A DNA stretch of 64,000 nt from Pseudomonas sp. B21-028 (GTDB taxonomy: Bacteria; Pseudomonadota; Gammaproteobacteria; Pseudomonadales; Pseudomonadaceae): positions 3,410,001-3,474,000 of the forward strand of contig NZ_CP087184.1 of the NCBI RefSeq assembly GCF_024749045.1, in the 5' to 3' direction. The position numbers and the translations under genes were made by a program. The notes under the pieces are model-generated. The model saw only the letters and a list, made by a program, of their open reading frames with translations. It made no database searches and had not been told where the DNA came from. Below, piece after piece: positions 1 to 9,949 of this stretch (positions within the stretch are counted from its first letter, which is position 1; each line of letters begins with the position of its first letter).

Positions 1-480
1 GGCTTGGGCCATGTAGCGCTTGACGGTGCGTTCGGACACCTGCATGCGCTCGGCGATTTCCCGGTAGCCCAGGCCTTCGAGCTGGCTCCACAAAAAAGCC
101 CGTCGCACCTGGGGCGGCAGGCCATCGAGCAACTCGTCCAGGGCGTGCAGGGTTTCCAGCAGCAGCCAGCGTTGCTCCGGCGACGGTACGCACTCTTCGG
201 GCAGGCTTGCCAGCGCATCGAGGTAAGCCTGTTCCAGGTTGCGCCGGGTATAGAAATTACTCAGCAGCCGCTTGCCCACCGTGAGCAGATAGGCCCGTGG
301 CTCGTGCAGGTCCGCCAGGGGTTGGGCGCTGGAGAGTACCCGCAGGAAGGTATCCTGGCGCAGATCCGCCGCATCCCAGGCATTGCCCATGCGCCGTCTC
401 AGCCAGCCTTCCAGCCAGCCGCCATGATCACGGTACAACGCATGTAGGGAGTGCTCCGTCGGCGTAGCTGCATCAAACAT
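1..480 (-). CDS. FecI-type ECF sigma factor (3' end cut by window edge)
   Basis: The minus frame from an ATG at 478-480 runs open to the left edge, so at least 160 residues are present and the end is missing. An N-terminal sigma-70 region 2 is followed by a region 4 helix-turn-helix reading GYREIAERMQVSERTVKRYM. This is the form of iron-starvation sigma factors such as FecI, which bind core RNA polymerase to transcribe siderophore receptor genes in answer to a FecR-type anti-sigma. A Fur-box-like sequence lies 31 bases upstream of the start. The partner anti-sigma and receptor genes would lie outside the window to the left. The family call is firm; the specific regulon cannot be told. Confidence 0.85.
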   Translation of the reverse strand, partial: MFDAATPTEHSLHALYRDHGGWLEGWLRRRMGNAWDAADLRQDTFLRVLSSAQPLADLHEPRAYLLTVGKRLLSNFYTRRNLEQAYLDALASLPEECVPSPEQRWLLLETLHALDELLDGLPPQVRRAFLWSQLEGLGYREIAERMQVSERTVKRYMAQA

Positions 481-510
481 GTCAAGAAGCCCTGGGCATG
501 GAATGTCTTA

Positions 511-529
511 AATGAGACTGATTCTAATT
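511..529. promoter_or_regulatory. Fur box upstream of the ECF sigma factor
   Basis: The 19-bp sequence AATGAGACTGATTCTAATT is a near-palindrome. It differs at about three positions from the AATGAGAATAATTCTCATT form common at iron-regulated Pseudomonas sigma-factor genes. It lies 31 bp upstream of the ECF start, where a repressor would block transcription when iron is plentiful. Inferred by motif only. Confidence 0.6.
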
Positions 530-611
530 AATGTTCACAAGCTAATCCAAGTCCTTTATGCGGCGAAATGTGTAAATGCGCGGAAACCGAGGGTTGTGAT
601 GCAAGCTGGGC

Positions 612-717
612 CACCGCTATCGCGAGCAGGCTCGCTCCCACATTGTTCCCGGTGAACCCACTTTCCGCGTTTGACCGCCAATCCCCTGTGGGAGCGAGCC
701 TGCTCGCGATGGCGGTG
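612..717. repeat. REP pair, family A (REPIN)
   Basis: Two inverted copies of the motif GTGGGAGCGAGCCTGCTCGC face each other across a spacer of about 45 bp. This is the common extragenic palindrome of P. fluorescens genomes, thought to be mobilised by RAYT transposases encoded elsewhere. Twelve further pairs of this family are listed below as 'family A'. Confidence 0.9.
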
Positions 718-766
718 ATGGGCGGCAAGGTAAGACAGTTGCTCCCACAGGGAATCTTCTGCTGCA

Positions 767-798
767 CAAACAAAAGCGCCCTTGGGATCAAGGGCGCT
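767..798 (-). terminator. Intrinsic terminator of the SnoaL-like gene
   Basis: On the minus strand a 10-bp stem (AGCGCCCTTG / CAAGGGCGCT) with a 4-base loop is followed by TTTTGTTTG, 17 bases after the stop codon of the gene ending at 815. Confidence 0.85.
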
Positions 799-814
799 CG
801 GCTGACGAGAGGTA

Positions 815-1336
815 TCAGTGACTGGCGTGCAGGGCTTTCGGCACTTCCGGCATGGCCGATGAGTGGTGGTTGATGATCTTCCACTGTCCGTTCAGGCGCT
901 CATAGAGGTAGGTGTAGCGCGCCTGCACGTCCTTCTTGCTGCCATCGGCATTGGTCAGGGTGAAGGTGTAGACCCCACTGTCCATCGCCGCATCGGGACC
1001 CAGGTGGCGGATTTCCCGGTAGTTGATCTGGCCGACCGGCTTGCCCGCCAGGAAGTGTTCGAAATAATCCTGGATCTGCGCCGGCGTGGTACGCACCTTG
1101 TTGGAAAGGGTCGGTTGCAGAATCGCGTCCGGCGCGTAGAGGCTGGTCATCGCTGCGGCACTGCCGGTCAGCAGCGTCTTGTTCCAGTGGTCGAACAGTC
1201 CAGCGATCTCCCGGTCATCTACGTTCTTGGGTTGTTCGGCCACGGTGCGATACACGAAGGGCGTGGCATCGGCGGCATGGACAAAAGGCGTGGTCAGTAC
1301 AAAAAAGGTGGCGAGGGCGAGGGTTTTCATTTTCAT
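815..1336 (-). CDS. Exported SnoaL-like (SgcJ/EcaC family) protein
   Basis: The 173-residue product starts with a signal peptide (MKMKTLALATFFVLTTPFVHA, cut after about residue 21). The remainder resembles the NTF2-like SgcJ/EcaC/SnoaL fold: an early segment around 'IAGLFDHWNKTLLTGSAAAM' and a C-terminal strand ending in 'GQWKIINHHSS'. Proteins of this type form small conical barrels that bind hydrophobic ligands; no reaction can be assigned. The ATG at 1334-1336 is preferred over an upstream alternative because AAAGGAAC precedes it at good spacing and it gives a proper signal sequence. The gene stands alone with its own terminator. Confidence 0.75.
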   Translation of the reverse strand: MKMKTLALATFFVLTTPFVHAADATPFVYRTVAEQPKNVDDREIAGLFDHWNKTLLTGSAAAMTSLYAPDAILQPTLSNKVRTTPAQIQDYFEHFLAGKPVGQINYREIRHLGPDAAMDSGVYTFTLTNADGSKKDVQARYTYLYERLNGQWKIINHHSSAMPEVPKALHASH

Positions 1337-1520
1337 CGTGGCGTTCCTTTCGGTATTAATAGCGTCGGTTTCAATGACCCCACTTTGCCGTTCGCACCGG
1401 CATCCGCCATCGGCCAACCGGCGCCAATCGACTATGCCGATCGGCAGATAGGCCCGGAACCGATGACACGCTCTAATACGAACGTCACGACCGGACCGGT
1501 CCCTTCACGCTGGAGCTCCC

Positions 1521-2705
1521 ATGCAAAGCCCACCCCATGATCCCGGCAGCGCCCTGGCCATCCGCAGCCAGTATCGTCAGTCGCAAAGCCGCGCCGCGCG
1601 CCTGGGCCTGTTGTTGGGCACCGGCCACGAACTGACCCGCCTGCCCTTGGCACAGATGCGCCAGCGCGTCGTGCAAAGGGCCTGCGCGTTCGTCGCTATG
1701 GATCATGGCTTGCTCTTGGAATGGACGCCTGATCAGCCGGCAAGCGCCCTCGCCTGCCATGGCAGCGGCGAGCGCCTCGACTGGCTCGCCAGCCTCGCTG
1801 ATTCGCCGTTGCCCGGACCGCAATGGCTCGAATACCCCGACCGCCCCCTGCCCCAGGTCCTGCGGGTGCCGCTGCGGGCCGCAGACGGGACGGCGTTCGG
1901 CGTGTTGTTGCTGGGCAACAGCGTGGTCATCAGCGCGCCCGACCACGAAGACATCGAATCCCTGCAACTGCTGGCGACCCTGCTGGCCGCGCACCTGGAG
2001 AACCATCGGCTGCTTGAAGCACTCCAGGCACGCGAGCGCACCATGTCCGAACTGGTCCACCGGTTGTTCACGGCCCAGGAAGACGAACGCAAGCGCGTGG
2101 CGTATGACTTGCACGACGGCCTGGCGCAGAACCTGGCCGGCCTGCATCAGCGCCTGCAGGGGTTCGCCGGACGCTGCCCGGCGTTGCCGCCCGACCTGGC
2201 GAACGAATTGCAAACCATCCTGGCGTTGGCCCAGGGCTGTGTCGGTGAAGGCCGGCAACTGATCGGCGGTCTGCGCCCCCATGTGCTGGATGATTTCGGC
2301 CTGTACAAAGCCGTCGACAAGGAAGCCGATCGCCTGCGCGAAGCCGGCTTGACGGTGGACTGGCTCGAACACAGCAGCGCGCGCCTGCCGGGCAATACCG
2401 AAATCGCTCTGTTCCGCATCGCCCAGGAAGGCATCAACAACATTCTCAAGCACGCCCGGGCCGGCCATGTGGGCCTGGGACTCTCCATCAGCGACGGCCA
2501 GGCCGTCCTGCGGGTGGAGGACGATGGCCGTGGCTTTGCCCTGGAGCAGCCCATCGAAACCAACGGCACCCGCCACCTCGGTCTGGCTGCCATGCAGGAG
2601 CGGGCCATCCTACTGGGAGGCCACCTGACGTGTCTCAGCCAGCCCGGCGGCGGCACTCGATTGCTGGCCAGCGCGCCACTGCCTCTCCACGGAGCACATC
2701 CATGA
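1521..2705 (+). CDS. NarL-type sensor histidine kinase with GAF-like domain
   Basis: The 394-residue protein has no membrane segment. Residues about 20-170 look like a GAF-type sensory domain. The dimerisation helix '[20 protein letters not shown]' carries the phosphorylated His198, typical of the HisKA_3 class. A C-terminal ATPase domain shows an N box ('[12 protein letters not shown]') and a G box ('[10 protein letters not shown]'). It would phosphorylate the response regulator encoded next, since the stop codon overlaps that gene's start as ATGA. It is the first gene of a four-gene operon reaching 6137. A cytosolic signal is likely, but its nature is not visible. Confidence 0.85.
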   Translation: MQSPPHDPGSALAIRSQYRQSQSRAARLGLLLGTGHELTRLPLAQMRQRVVQRACAFVAMDHGLLLEWTPDQPASALACHGSGERLDWLASLADSPLPGPQWLEYPDRPLPQVLRVPLRAADGTAFGVLLLGNSVVISAPDHEDIESLQLLATLLAAHLENHRLLEALQARERTMSELVHRLFTAQEDERKRVAYDLHDGLAQNLAGLHQRLQGFAGRCPALPPDLANELQTILALAQGCVGEGRQLIGGLRPHVLDDFGLYKAVDKEADRLREAGLTVDWLEHSSARLPGNTEIALFRIAQEGINNILKHARAGHVGLGLSISDGQAVLRVEDDGRGFALEQPIETNGTRHLGLAAMQERAILLGGHLTCLSQPGGGTRLLASAPLPLHGAHP

Positions 2706-3370
2706 CCTCTCCTTTAAGGCTGCTGTTGGCCGACGATCACGAAGTCACCCGCGCCGGGTTCATCGCCCTGCTGGCCGGTAGCACCGGGTTCGAGGTCGTC
2801 GGCCAGGCCCGCGATGGCCAGGAAGCCCTCGACCTGTGCGAACGACTGCAACCGGACATCGCCATTCTCGACATCCGCATGCCGGTGCTCAACGGCCTGG
2901 GCGCGGCGCGCATCCTGCAGCAGCGTCAACCGGGCATCAAAGTGGTGATCTTCACCATGGACGACAGCCCCGACCACCTGGAGGCGGCCATCGGCGCAGG
3001 CGCCGTCGGTTATCTGCTCAAGGACGCCAGCCGCGATGAGGTGCTGGACGCACTCAAACGGGTCGCCCGGGGCGAGGAAGCATTGAACAGTTCGGTCAGT
3101 GCCCGCCTGTTGCGACGCATGACCGAACGTGGCGCCGGTGCCGCAGCACCGCTCCAGGCCTTGACCGCGCGGGAACGCCAAGTGCTGGGGCTGGTGGCGG
3201 GCGGCTTCAGCAACCGTGAAATCGGTGAAAAGCTTGGCATCGCCTCCGGTACGGCCAAGGCCCATGTGGAACGGGTCATTGGCAAGCTGGGGGCCGCCGA
3301 CCGGACCCAGGCCGCCGTGCGAGGCATTGCCTTGGGGCTGGTGGCGCAACCCGCCGGACAATGGCCATGA
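2702..3370 (+). CDS. NarL/LuxR-family response regulator
   Basis: The 222-residue protein has an N-terminal receiver domain (acidic pair D11-D12, phospho-acceptor D57, conserved K in 'YLLKDAS'). A C-terminal LuxR helix-turn-helix follows ('[25 protein letters not shown]'). The ATG at 2702 overlaps the kinase stop codon and has GGAG upstream, so it is preferred over a longer frame opening at 2630. It is the cognate DNA-binding partner of the kinase at 1521. Its target promoters are unknown, though the operon itself is a usual candidate. Confidence 0.88.
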   Translation: MTSPLRLLLADDHEVTRAGFIALLAGSTGFEVVGQARDGQEALDLCERLQPDIAILDIRMPVLNGLGAARILQQRQPGIKVVIFTMDDSPDHLEAAIGAGAVGYLLKDASRDEVLDALKRVARGEEALNSSVSARLLRRMTERGAGAAAPLQALTARERQVLGLVAGGFSNREIGEKLGIASGTAKAHVERVIGKLGAADRTQAAVRGIALGLVAQPAGQWP

Positions 3371-5679
3371 GGCTCCTGACGACCCGCCGCTGGGTCGACT
3401 TGCCGCTGCGGGGCAAGGCTTTGGTGGTGATTTCCCTGCCGCTGGTGGTGCTGCTGCTGTCACTGGTGCTGATCTACATCACCGAGCGCCAGACCGCCCG
3501 GGCCGAAGAAGATGTTCGCCGGGTGTTGCGCGTGCAGGGCGATATCCAGACGGTACATACCCTGCTGGCAGAAGCGGCGGCCAGCGTGCGTGGCTACCTG
3601 CTGACCCGGCGCGAAGACTTTTTGCCCAGCTATGAACAGGCCACGCTATTGATCGAGGCTGCATTGCAACGGCTGGACCGCAACATCCGCGACACCAGGG
3701 TCCGTGAACACCTCCAGACCATCACCCCGCTGATCGACGAGAAACTCAGCGGGTTGGTGGAACTGCGTAGCGGCAGGGGCGTCGACACCGAAGCCATCAC
3801 GGCGCTGCTGATCAAGAACAAGCAGGTGCTGGACGTGTTGCGCGAACAGATCAATGCCATGCGCATCCGCGAGGAAGCCCTGCTCGCCGAGCGCAGCGCC
3901 GCCGCCTCCGCCACCCGCATGCGCTTGCTGTTCGCCACGCTGCTCGCCGCGGTGTGCGGGTTGTTCGGTGCGATTGTCGCGGTGCTGTTTTTGTCCAAGG
4001 GCATCGTCGCCCGGGTGCAGCAGGTACAAGGCAATGCCCAGCGCCTGGCGTTGGGCCAACCCTTGCGGCCGCAACCGCCGGAACAGGATGAAATCGGCCA
4101 GTTGGGCACCCGCCTGGTGGAAGCCGGACAATTGCTGGCAGAACGCGAGCGAGCCCTGCGCGACAACGAAGAGCGCCTGCGGCTGATCATCGATGGCGTG
4201 AGGGACTACGGCATCTTCGCCCTGGACGCCAAGGGTCATGTGATCACCTGGAACGCCGGCGCCGAACGGATCAAGGGTTACACCGAGCAGGAGATCATCG
4301 GCCAGCATTTTTCCCTGTTCTACCTGGCCGAAGAGTGCCCGGCACACCCGGAGATGGCCCTGCGCGAAGCCACCCGCGACGGGCATTACATGGAAGAAGG
4401 CTGGCGTTGTCGCAAGGACGGCAGCCGCTTCTGGGCCAGCGTGGTCATCACCGCTCAATACGACAGTACCGGCGCCCTGCGCGGTTTCTCCAAGATCACC
4501 CGCGATATCACCGACCGGCGCGCCGCCGAGATCGCCCTGAGCACCGCCCGCGAAGAAGCGGAAAGTGCCAGCCGGGCCAAGAGCGAATTTCTCTCGCGCA
4601 TGAGCCACGAACTGCGCACGCCATTGAATGCCATCCTCGGCTTCGCGCAGCTGCTGGACATGGATTCCACGGCCGGCCAGCGTCCCCAGGTCAGCCACAT
4701 CCTGCGCGCCGGCCAGCACTTGCTGGCGTTGATCAACGAAGTGCTGGACATTGCCCGGATCGAGGCTGGCCGCTTGCCGCTGAACATCGAGCCCATCGCC
4801 CTGGCGACCGTGCTGCACGAAGCCCTGACGCTGGTTTCACCCATGGCTGCCGACGCCGGCATTCGCCTGGTCGAACTGCCGCCGCTGCCCGAGGGCAGCG
4901 GTGTGCTGGCTGACCGTCAGCGACTGGTCCAGGTGCTGCTCAACCTGCTTTCCAACGCCATCAAATACAACCGGCCCGAGGGTGAAGTACGCATTGAAGT
5001 GACCGTCCTGGACAAACGGGTGGCCATTGCCGTGAGCGATACCGGACGCGGCATTGCCCCGGAGCAGTTGGACCAGTTGTTCAAGCCGTTCGAACGCTTG
5101 GGCGCCGATCCCCAGGTCGAAGGCACCGGCCTCGGCCTGTCCCTGAGCAAGAGCCTGCTGGAGATGATGCAGGGCACTCTCCAGGTGCACAGCCTGCCGG
5201 ACCAGGGTTGCTGTTTCACCTTGCAGTTGCCGGGTGCTCAGGTCGTCACCACGCATTTGCCGCCTATCGCAGCCCTGACGGTCACCCGCACGCCCGTTGA
5301 ATACCACGGCAGGGTCTTGTGCATCGAGGACAACCTCTCGAGCCTGGCGTTGATCGAAACCCTGATGCAGCGCCGTCCCGGCATCCAGCTGCTGTCGAGC
5401 ATGCAGGGCCAGATGGGCCTGGACCTGGCGCGCCAGCATGCGCCACAACTGATCCTGCTGGATGTGACCCTGCCGGACCTCGCTGGCCTGGAAGTCTTGC
5501 GTCGCTTGCGCCAGTCCCCGGCCACCGCGTCCACCCCGGTGTTGATGATCACGGCCGATGCCAGCGACCTGACCCGTCGGGCCCTTCAGGATGCGGGCGC
5601 CACCGCGATCCTGACCAAACCCATCCATATCCAGGCCTTCCTGGCCCACCTCGAACGTTATCTACCGGAGCCTGCATGA
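3361..5679 (+). CDS. CHASE3-HAMP-PAS hybrid histidine kinase
   Basis: The 772-residue inner-membrane protein has two membrane segments (about 20-42 and 184-206). They flank a roughly 140-residue periplasmic or membrane-proximal helical domain of the CHASE3 type. HAMP (about 207-258), PAS (about 268-390), HisKA with His416 in '[19 protein letters not shown]', a HATPase domain and a C-terminal receiver with D701 follow. The start is uncertain: ATG at 3361, or ATG at 3367 which overlaps the upstream stop as ATGA like the other junctions. It shares its operon with a stand-alone receiver, suggesting a phosphorelay. The stimulus is not known. Confidence 0.88.
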   Translation: MAMRLLTTRRWVDLPLRGKALVVISLPLVVLLLSLVLIYITERQTARAEEDVRRVLRVQGDIQTVHTLLAEAAASVRGYLLTRREDFLPSYEQATLLIEAALQRLDRNIRDTRVREHLQTITPLIDEKLSGLVELRSGRGVDTEAITALLIKNKQVLDVLREQINAMRIREEALLAERSAAASATRMRLLFATLLAAVCGLFGAIVAVLFLSKGIVARVQQVQGNAQRLALGQPLRPQPPEQDEIGQLGTRLVEAGQLLAERERALRDNEERLRLIIDGVRDYGIFALDAKGHVITWNAGAERIKGYTEQEIIGQHFSLFYLAEECPAHPEMALREATRDGHYMEEGWRCRKDGSRFWASVVITAQYDSTGALRGFSKITRDITDRRAAEIALSTAREEAESASRAKSEFLSRMSHELRTPLNAILGFAQLLDMDSTAGQRPQVSHILRAGQHLLALINEVLDIARIEAGRLPLNIEPIALATVLHEALTLVSPMAADAGIRLVELPPLPEGSGVLADRQRLVQVLLNLLSNAIKYNRPEGEVRIEVTVLDKRVAIAVSDTGRGIAPEQLDQLFKPFERLGADPQVEGTGLGLSLSKSLLEMMQGTLQVHSLPDQGCCFTLQLPGAQVVTTHLPPIAALTVTRTPVEYHGRVLCIEDNLSSLALIETLMQRRPGIQLLSSMQGQMGLDLARQHAPQLILLDVTLPDLAGLEVLRRLRQSPATASTPVLMITADASDLTRRALQDAGATAILTKPIHIQAFLAHLERYLPEPA

Positions 5680-6137
5680 ATCGTGACTTGCGCATCCTGA
5701 TCATCGACGACCAGCGCCCCAACCTGGACCTGATGGAACAACTGCTGGCCCGCGAAGGGCTGCACAACGTGCTGAGCAGCACCGAGCCCCTGCGCACCCT
5801 GGATCTGTTCAACAGCTTCGAGCCGGACCTGGTCATCCTCGACCTGCACATGCCGGCGTTCGACGGTTTCGCCGTGCTGGAACAACTCAACCGGCGCATC
5901 CCGGCCAACGACTACCTGCCGATCCTGGTACTGACCGCCGACGCCACCCGGGACACCCGCCTGCGGGCCCTGGCCCTCGGTGCCCGGGATTTCATCAGCA
6001 AACCGCTGGATGCGCTGGAAACCATGCTGCGCATCTGGAACCTGCTGGAAACCCGGGCGCTCTACAAGGCCTTGCGCGAGTTGATTCCTGAGCAGCAGAT
6101 CGAGTTGCTGCGCCAGCATCGGCCGACGATCGATTGA
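5676..6137 (+). CDS. Single-domain response regulator with C-terminal extension
   Basis: The 153-residue protein consists of a receiver domain (D11-D12, D56 in 'LVILDLHMP', T/K switch residues in 'VLTADAT' and 'FISKPLD'). A helical extension of about 30 residues has no DNA-binding domain. It starts at an ATGA overlap with the hybrid kinase and closes the operon. It probably shuttles phosphate or acts by protein contact, as CheY-like outputs do. There is no enzymatic output domain. Confidence 0.85.
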   Translation: MNRDLRILIIDDQRPNLDLMEQLLAREGLHNVLSSTEPLRTLDLFNSFEPDLVILDLHMPAFDGFAVLEQLNRRIPANDYLPILVLTADATRDTRLRALALGARDFISKPLDALETMLRIWNLLETRALYKALRELIPEQQIELLRQHRPTID

Positions 6138-6150
6138 AAAATAAGTATTA

Positions 6151-6287
6151 CTTGTGGCGAGGGGATTTATCCCCGCTGGGCTGCAACGCAGCCCCAAGAC
6201 CTGCAACCTCGATCTATCTGTTACACCGAGCTGCCAGGTTTCAGGGCTGCGTTGCAGCCCAGCGGGGATAAATCCCCTCGCCACAAA
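6151..6287. repeat. Extragenic inverted repeat pair, family B
   Basis: Inverted arms built on TTGTGGCGAGGGGATTTATC and CAGCGGGGATAAATCCCCTC flank a short spacer, with inner arms GGCTGCAACGCAGCCC/GGGCTGCGTTGCAGCCC. This is a second Pseudomonas REP-like family, distinct from family A. It lies directly downstream of the signalling operon and could also stabilise its mRNA 3' end. Confidence 0.85.
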
Positions 6288-6317
6288 CTGGCCAATCCTG
6301 GGATACCGAGCCCGGTA

Positions 6318-6758
6318 TCAATGACCGCGAATGTAATGCTCCAACTGCCGGATCAGATCCGCTTGCTCGACAATGGCCTGCTTGACCAGGTCACCAATCG
6401 ACAGCAGGCCGATCAACTGCCCACCATCGAGCACCGGCAAGTGCCGCAGGTGGCTGTCGGTCATGACCTCCATGCAGCGTTCGATGCTCTGCTGACTGTC
6501 GGCGGTGACCACCGGTACGCTCATGATCGTGCGTACCGAAGTCCCTACCGAGGAGCGCCCGTGCAGCACCATCTTGCGCGCATAGTCCCGCTCGCTGAAC
6601 ACCCCCACCACCTGGCCATCCTCGATCACCGGCAACGCGCCGACGTTCTTCTCGGCCATGATCCGCAGGGCTTCGAGCACCGTCTGCTCCGGCGCGATGC
6701 TGTGGACCTGCTGGTTTTGCAGACTCTTGAGTTTCACCAGTTGAGCGGCGGTTTTCAT
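6318..6758 (-). CDS. CBS-domain pair protein
   Basis: The 146-residue cytoplasmic protein is made of two CBS motifs. The first is around residues 15-70 ('VHSIAPEQTVLEALRIMAEKNV', 'LPVIEDGQVVGVFSERDYAR') and the second around 78-135 ('HLRHLPVLDGGQLIGLLSIGDLVK'). Such pairs bind adenosine nucleotides and act as energy or redox sensors. Pseudomonas has several stand-alone copies of unknown partner. The ATG at 6756-6758 is preceded by GGGGA. It is a single-gene unit lying between two family B repeats. Confidence 0.85.
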   Translation of the reverse strand: MKTAAQLVKLKSLQNQQVHSIAPEQTVLEALRIMAEKNVGALPVIEDGQVVGVFSERDYARKMVLHGRSSVGTSVRTIMSVPVVTADSQQSIERCMEVMTDSHLRHLPVLDGGQLIGLLSIGDLVKQAIVEQADLIRQLEHYIRGH

Positions 6759-6817
6759 TGTCGATCCCCAACTCCAAATAAAGGGCAAACAGCAAAATTT
6801 GATGCAGACACTATCCC

Positions 6818-6952
6818 TGTGGCGAGGGGATTTATCCCCGCTGGGTTGCGCAGCAGCCCCAAAAGCTGACACTTGTTTGTGCCAGATGAACCCGGGCAGT
6901 CTCTATTGGGGTTGCTGCGCAAGCCAGCGGGGATAAATCCTCTCGCCACAAA
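6818..6952. repeat. Family B repeat pair
   Basis: Arms TGTGGCGAGGGGATTTATCC and its complement at 6926-6951 enclose a 90-bp centre. The right arm carries a C-to-T change (AAATCCTCTCGCC). It separates the CBS gene from nirD. Confidence 0.85.
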
Positions 6953-6971
6953 AAAGCGGTGCTTCGTGCGA

Positions 6972-7349
6972 TCAATCCTCACCAATCTCCACCACATCAC
7001 CATTGAGCCGCACCGGCCATACCCGCAGGCGCTGTTCCGGGTATTCCAGGCAGTGGCCGTCTTCCAGGCGGAAATGCTGCTTGTACATCGGCGAGGCAAT
7101 CACCAGATCACCCTTGATGCTGCCCAACAGCCCGCGACCGATGACATTCGCTCCCGACTTGGGGTCGCGGTTGTCGATGGCGTACAGCGGCTTGTCCTGC
7201 TGTTCGGGCAGGTACAGCAGCGCTACCTGGCTGCCGTCGTGCCAGGCAACCACGCCGGAGTTGGGGACCAGGTCTTCGCGGCTGCACAGGGGGCGCCATT
7301 GCACCTGGGCTTCGGCGGTGGGAATACGAACGACGTTTGACTGGCTCAT
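6972..7349 (-). CDS. nirD: Assimilatory nitrite reductase small subunit NirD
   Basis: The 125-residue Rieske-like-fold protein lacks the Cys/His cluster ligands, as NirD normally does. It partners NirB to reduce nitrite to ammonium with NAD(P)H in the cytoplasm. The start codon overlaps the nirB stop (ATGA at 7346-7349), so the two are translationally coupled. The segment 'PLYAIDNRDPKSGANVIGRGLLGSI' is characteristic of the family. Confidence 0.92.
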   Translation of the reverse strand: MSQSNVVRIPTAEAQVQWRPLCSREDLVPNSGVVAWHDGSQVALLYLPEQQDKPLYAIDNRDPKSGANVIGRGLLGSIKGDLVIASPMYKQHFRLEDGHCLEYPEQRLRVWPVRLNGDVVEIGED

Positions 7350-9910
7350 CAGAGCACCTCCTCGGTGACGGGAATCAGGTGAAGTTCACCGGCGTGAACC
7401 GGGCGACGCTGGCCGCGCTCGCGGACGAAATGCACATCCGGATCGCCGCGCTGGTCGTTGACGAACGTGCGGAAACGCTTGAGTTTTTCCGGATCCTTGA
7501 GGGCGTTGGCCCACTCGCACTCGTAGCGGTCGACCACCAGTTGCATCTGGGCTTCGAGCTCGGCCCCCAGGCCCAGGCTGTCGTCGATGATCACGTCCTT
7601 GAGGTAGTCCAGGCCGCCCTCCAGGCTTTCCCGCCAGACCGACGTGCGTTGCAACTTGTCGGCGGTGCGGATGTAGAACATCAGGAAGCGGTCGATGTAG
7701 CGGATCAGGGTCGCGTCATCCAGGTCGGTGGCGAACAGCTCCGCATGCCGCGGACGCATGCCACCGTTACCGGCGACATAAAGGTTCCAGCCCTTTTCCG
7801 TGGCAATCACGCCGACATCTTTGCTCTGGGCCTCGGCGCATTCGCGCGTGCAGCCGGACACCGCGAACTTGAGCTTGTGGGGCGAGCGCAGGCCCTTGTA
7901 GCGATCCTCAAGGGTCAGGGCCATTTGCACGCTGTCCTGCACGCCATAACGGCACCAGGTGCTGCCCACGCAGGATTTCACCGTGCGGGTGGATTTGCCG
8001 TAGGCATGGCCCGTTTCGAAACCGGCTTCGATCAGCTCGGCCCAGATGTCCGGTAACTGGTGCAGTTGGGCACCGAACAGGTCGATGCGCTGGCCGCCGG
8101 TGATCTTGGTGTAGAGGTCGTATTTCTTCGCCACCACGCCGATAGCAATCAGTTTGTCGGCGGTGATTTCCCCGCCGGCGATGCGCGGCACCACCGAATA
8201 GGTGCCGTTTTTCTGCATGTTCGCCATGAAGGTGTCGTTGGTGTCCTGCAACGGCACCAGCGACGGATCCATGATCGGCTGGTTCCAGCACGAGGCCAGG
8301 ATCGAGCCCACCGCCGGTTTGCACAAATCGCAACCGGTGTGCCCGCGGCCGTGCTTGGCCAACAGTTCGTCGAAGATGATGATTCCTTCCACCCGCACCA
8401 GGGCGTACAACTCCTGGCGGGTGTAGGCGAAGTGTTCGCAAAGGCTCTTGTCGACGCTGACGCCACGGGCGACCAGTTCATGCTCGAACACCTGCTTGAC
8501 CAGCGCGGCGCAACCCCCGCAACCGGTACCGGCCTTGGTGTCGCACTTGAGTTGGCCCAGGTCCGTGCAGCCGCCGTCGATGGCCGAGCAGATCGAGCCT
8601 TTGGTGACGTTGTGGCATGAACAGATGGTCGCCGCCGCGGGCAATGCGGCCGGGCCGAGGGTCGGTGCGCCTTCGGAGGTGGGCAGGATCAGGCTGGCAG
8701 CATCCTTGGGCAAGGCGATGCCGTTCTGCATGTACTGCAGCAAGGTGTCGTAGTAGCTGTTGTCACCCACCAGCACCGCGCCGATGACACGCTTGCCGTC
8801 GGCGTCCACCACCAGGCGCCGGTAACTGGCGCTGGTTTCGTCGATGAACTGGAAGCTGCGCGAGCCCGGCGTGTGCCCGTGGGCATCGCCGATGGAGCCA
8901 ACGTCGACGCCGAGCAATTTGAGCTTGGTCGACATGTCGGCGCCGGTGAACGGCTCGCCACTTTCGCCGCTCAGTTGTGCCGCGACGCTGCGGGCCATCT
9001 GGTAGCCCGGTGCGACCAGGCCGAAGATACTGCCGTTCCAGGCTGCGCATTCGCCGATGGCATAGATGTCCGGGTCGCTGCTCAAGCATTGGTCATCGAT
9101 CACCACGCCACCGCGCGGGCCGATCTGCAGGTCGCTCTGGCGTGCCAAGGCATCCTGGGCACGGATACCGGCGGAAAACACGATCAGGTCGGTTTCCAGG
9201 AAGTCGTCGTTGCCGAAGTTCATCCGATAGCGGTAGTGCTCACCGGCGCTGATGGATTGGGTGCCCTTGGACAGATGCACGCCGACGCCGAGCTTTTCGA
9301 TACGCGCCTTGAGGGCCAGGCCGCCCTGCTCGTCCAGTTGCACCGGCATCAGCCGTGGAGCGAATTCCACCACATGGGCTTCCAGGCCCAGGGTCTTGAG
9401 GGCATTGGCCGCTTCCAGGCCCAGCAGGCCGCCGCCAACTACCACACCACGGCGGGCATTGGTTGCGGCGGCGCGGATCGCGTCGAGGTCCTCAAGGGTG
9501 CGATAGACCAGGCGGGAATCGCCGTCTGCGCCTTCGATGGGCGGCACGAACGGGTAGGAGCCGGTGGCGAGCACCAGTTTGTCGTAGTGGATACGCTCCC
9601 CGGCGGTGACGATCTGACGGGTCTGGCGATCGATCTCCAGCACCGGTACGCCCAAGTGCAGCGTGACGCCTGGGGTCCGGTACAACGAGGCCTCGCCAAG
9701 GGCCAGGGATTCGGCGTCGCGGCCAGAGAAATACTCGGACAGGTGCACGCGGTCATAGGCACGCATCGGCTCTTCGCTGAACACATGCAGACGGTAATGG
9801 TTGAGGGCACCGCGCTCGATCAACTGCTCGATGCAGTGATGGCCGACCATGCCATTGCCGATCACGATCAGCGTTTGCAGCTTGTTCAGGGAAGCAACGT
9901 TGGAATTCAT
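7349..9910 (-). CDS. nirB: Assimilatory nitrite reductase large subunit NirB
   Basis: The 853-residue enzyme is of usual length. It carries an N-terminal FAD/NAD(P)H-binding reductase ('LIVIGNGMVGHHCIEQL'), a BFD-like [2Fe-2S] region ('ICSCHNVTKGS', 'GTGCGGCAAL'), and a C-terminal sirohaem/4Fe-4S domain with ligands in 'KSCVGSTWCRYG' and 'VSGCTRECAEA'. It reduces nitrite to ammonium for nitrogen assimilation. The ATG at 9908-9910 is preferred because the frame beyond it runs into a leader terminator and lacks homologous character. Regulation is expected from the sigma54 promoter at 10124-10140 and leader attenuation at 9950-9989. No nasST or nitrate reductase gene is adjacent. Confidence 0.95.
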   Translation of the reverse strand: MNSNVASLNKLQTLIVIGNGMVGHHCIEQLIERGALNHYRLHVFSEEPMRAYDRVHLSEYFSGRDAESLALGEASLYRTPGVTLHLGVPVLEIDRQTRQIVTAGERIHYDKLVLATGSYPFVPPIEGADGDSRLVYRTLEDLDAIRAAATNARRGVVVGGGLLGLEAANALKTLGLEAHVVEFAPRLMPVQLDEQGGLALKARIEKLGVGVHLSKGTQSISAGEHYRYRMNFGNDDFLETDLIVFSAGIRAQDALARQSDLQIGPRGGVVIDDQCLSSDPDIYAIGECAAWNGSIFGLVAPGYQMARSVAAQLSGESGEPFTGADMSTKLKLLGVDVGSIGDAHGHTPGSRSFQFIDETSASYRRLVVDADGKRVIGAVLVGDNSYYDTLLQYMQNGIALPKDAASLILPTSEGAPTLGPAALPAAATICSCHNVTKGSICSAIDGGCTDLGQLKCDTKAGTGCGGCAALVKQVFEHELVARGVSVDKSLCEHFAYTRQELYALVRVEGIIIFDELLAKHGRGHTGCDLCKPAVGSILASCWNQPIMDPSLVPLQDTNDTFMANMQKNGTYSVVPRIAGGEITADKLIAIGVVAKKYDLYTKITGGQRIDLFGAQLHQLPDIWAELIEAGFETGHAYGKSTRTVKSCVGSTWCRYGVQDSVQMALTLEDRYKGLRSPHKLKFAVSGCTRECAEAQSKDVGVIATEKGWNLYVAGNGGMRPRHAELFATDLDDATLIRYIDRFLMFYIRTADKLQRTSVWRESLEGGLDYLKDVIIDDSLGLGAELEAQMQLVVDRYECEWANALKDPEKLKRFRTFVNDQRGDPDVHFVRERGQRRPVHAGELHLIPVTEEVL

Positions 9911-9949
9911 AGAAAGCACCCGACAAAAGCCCATCACGATTTTGAAAGC

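Larger units (their letters stand above)
481..814. other. 334-bp intergenic region
   Basis: The stretch between the ECF sigma factor and the SnoaL-like gene holds, in order, the Fur box, a REP pair, and the intrinsic terminator of the minus-strand gene to the right. No plausible gene was seen in it. Confidence 0.8.

Noticed and set aside
568..884. Short frames of about 100 codons on both strands across the REP pair
   Set aside because: They are made of REP-derived residues (for example GASLLA and SRAGSLPQ) that recur at every REP site.
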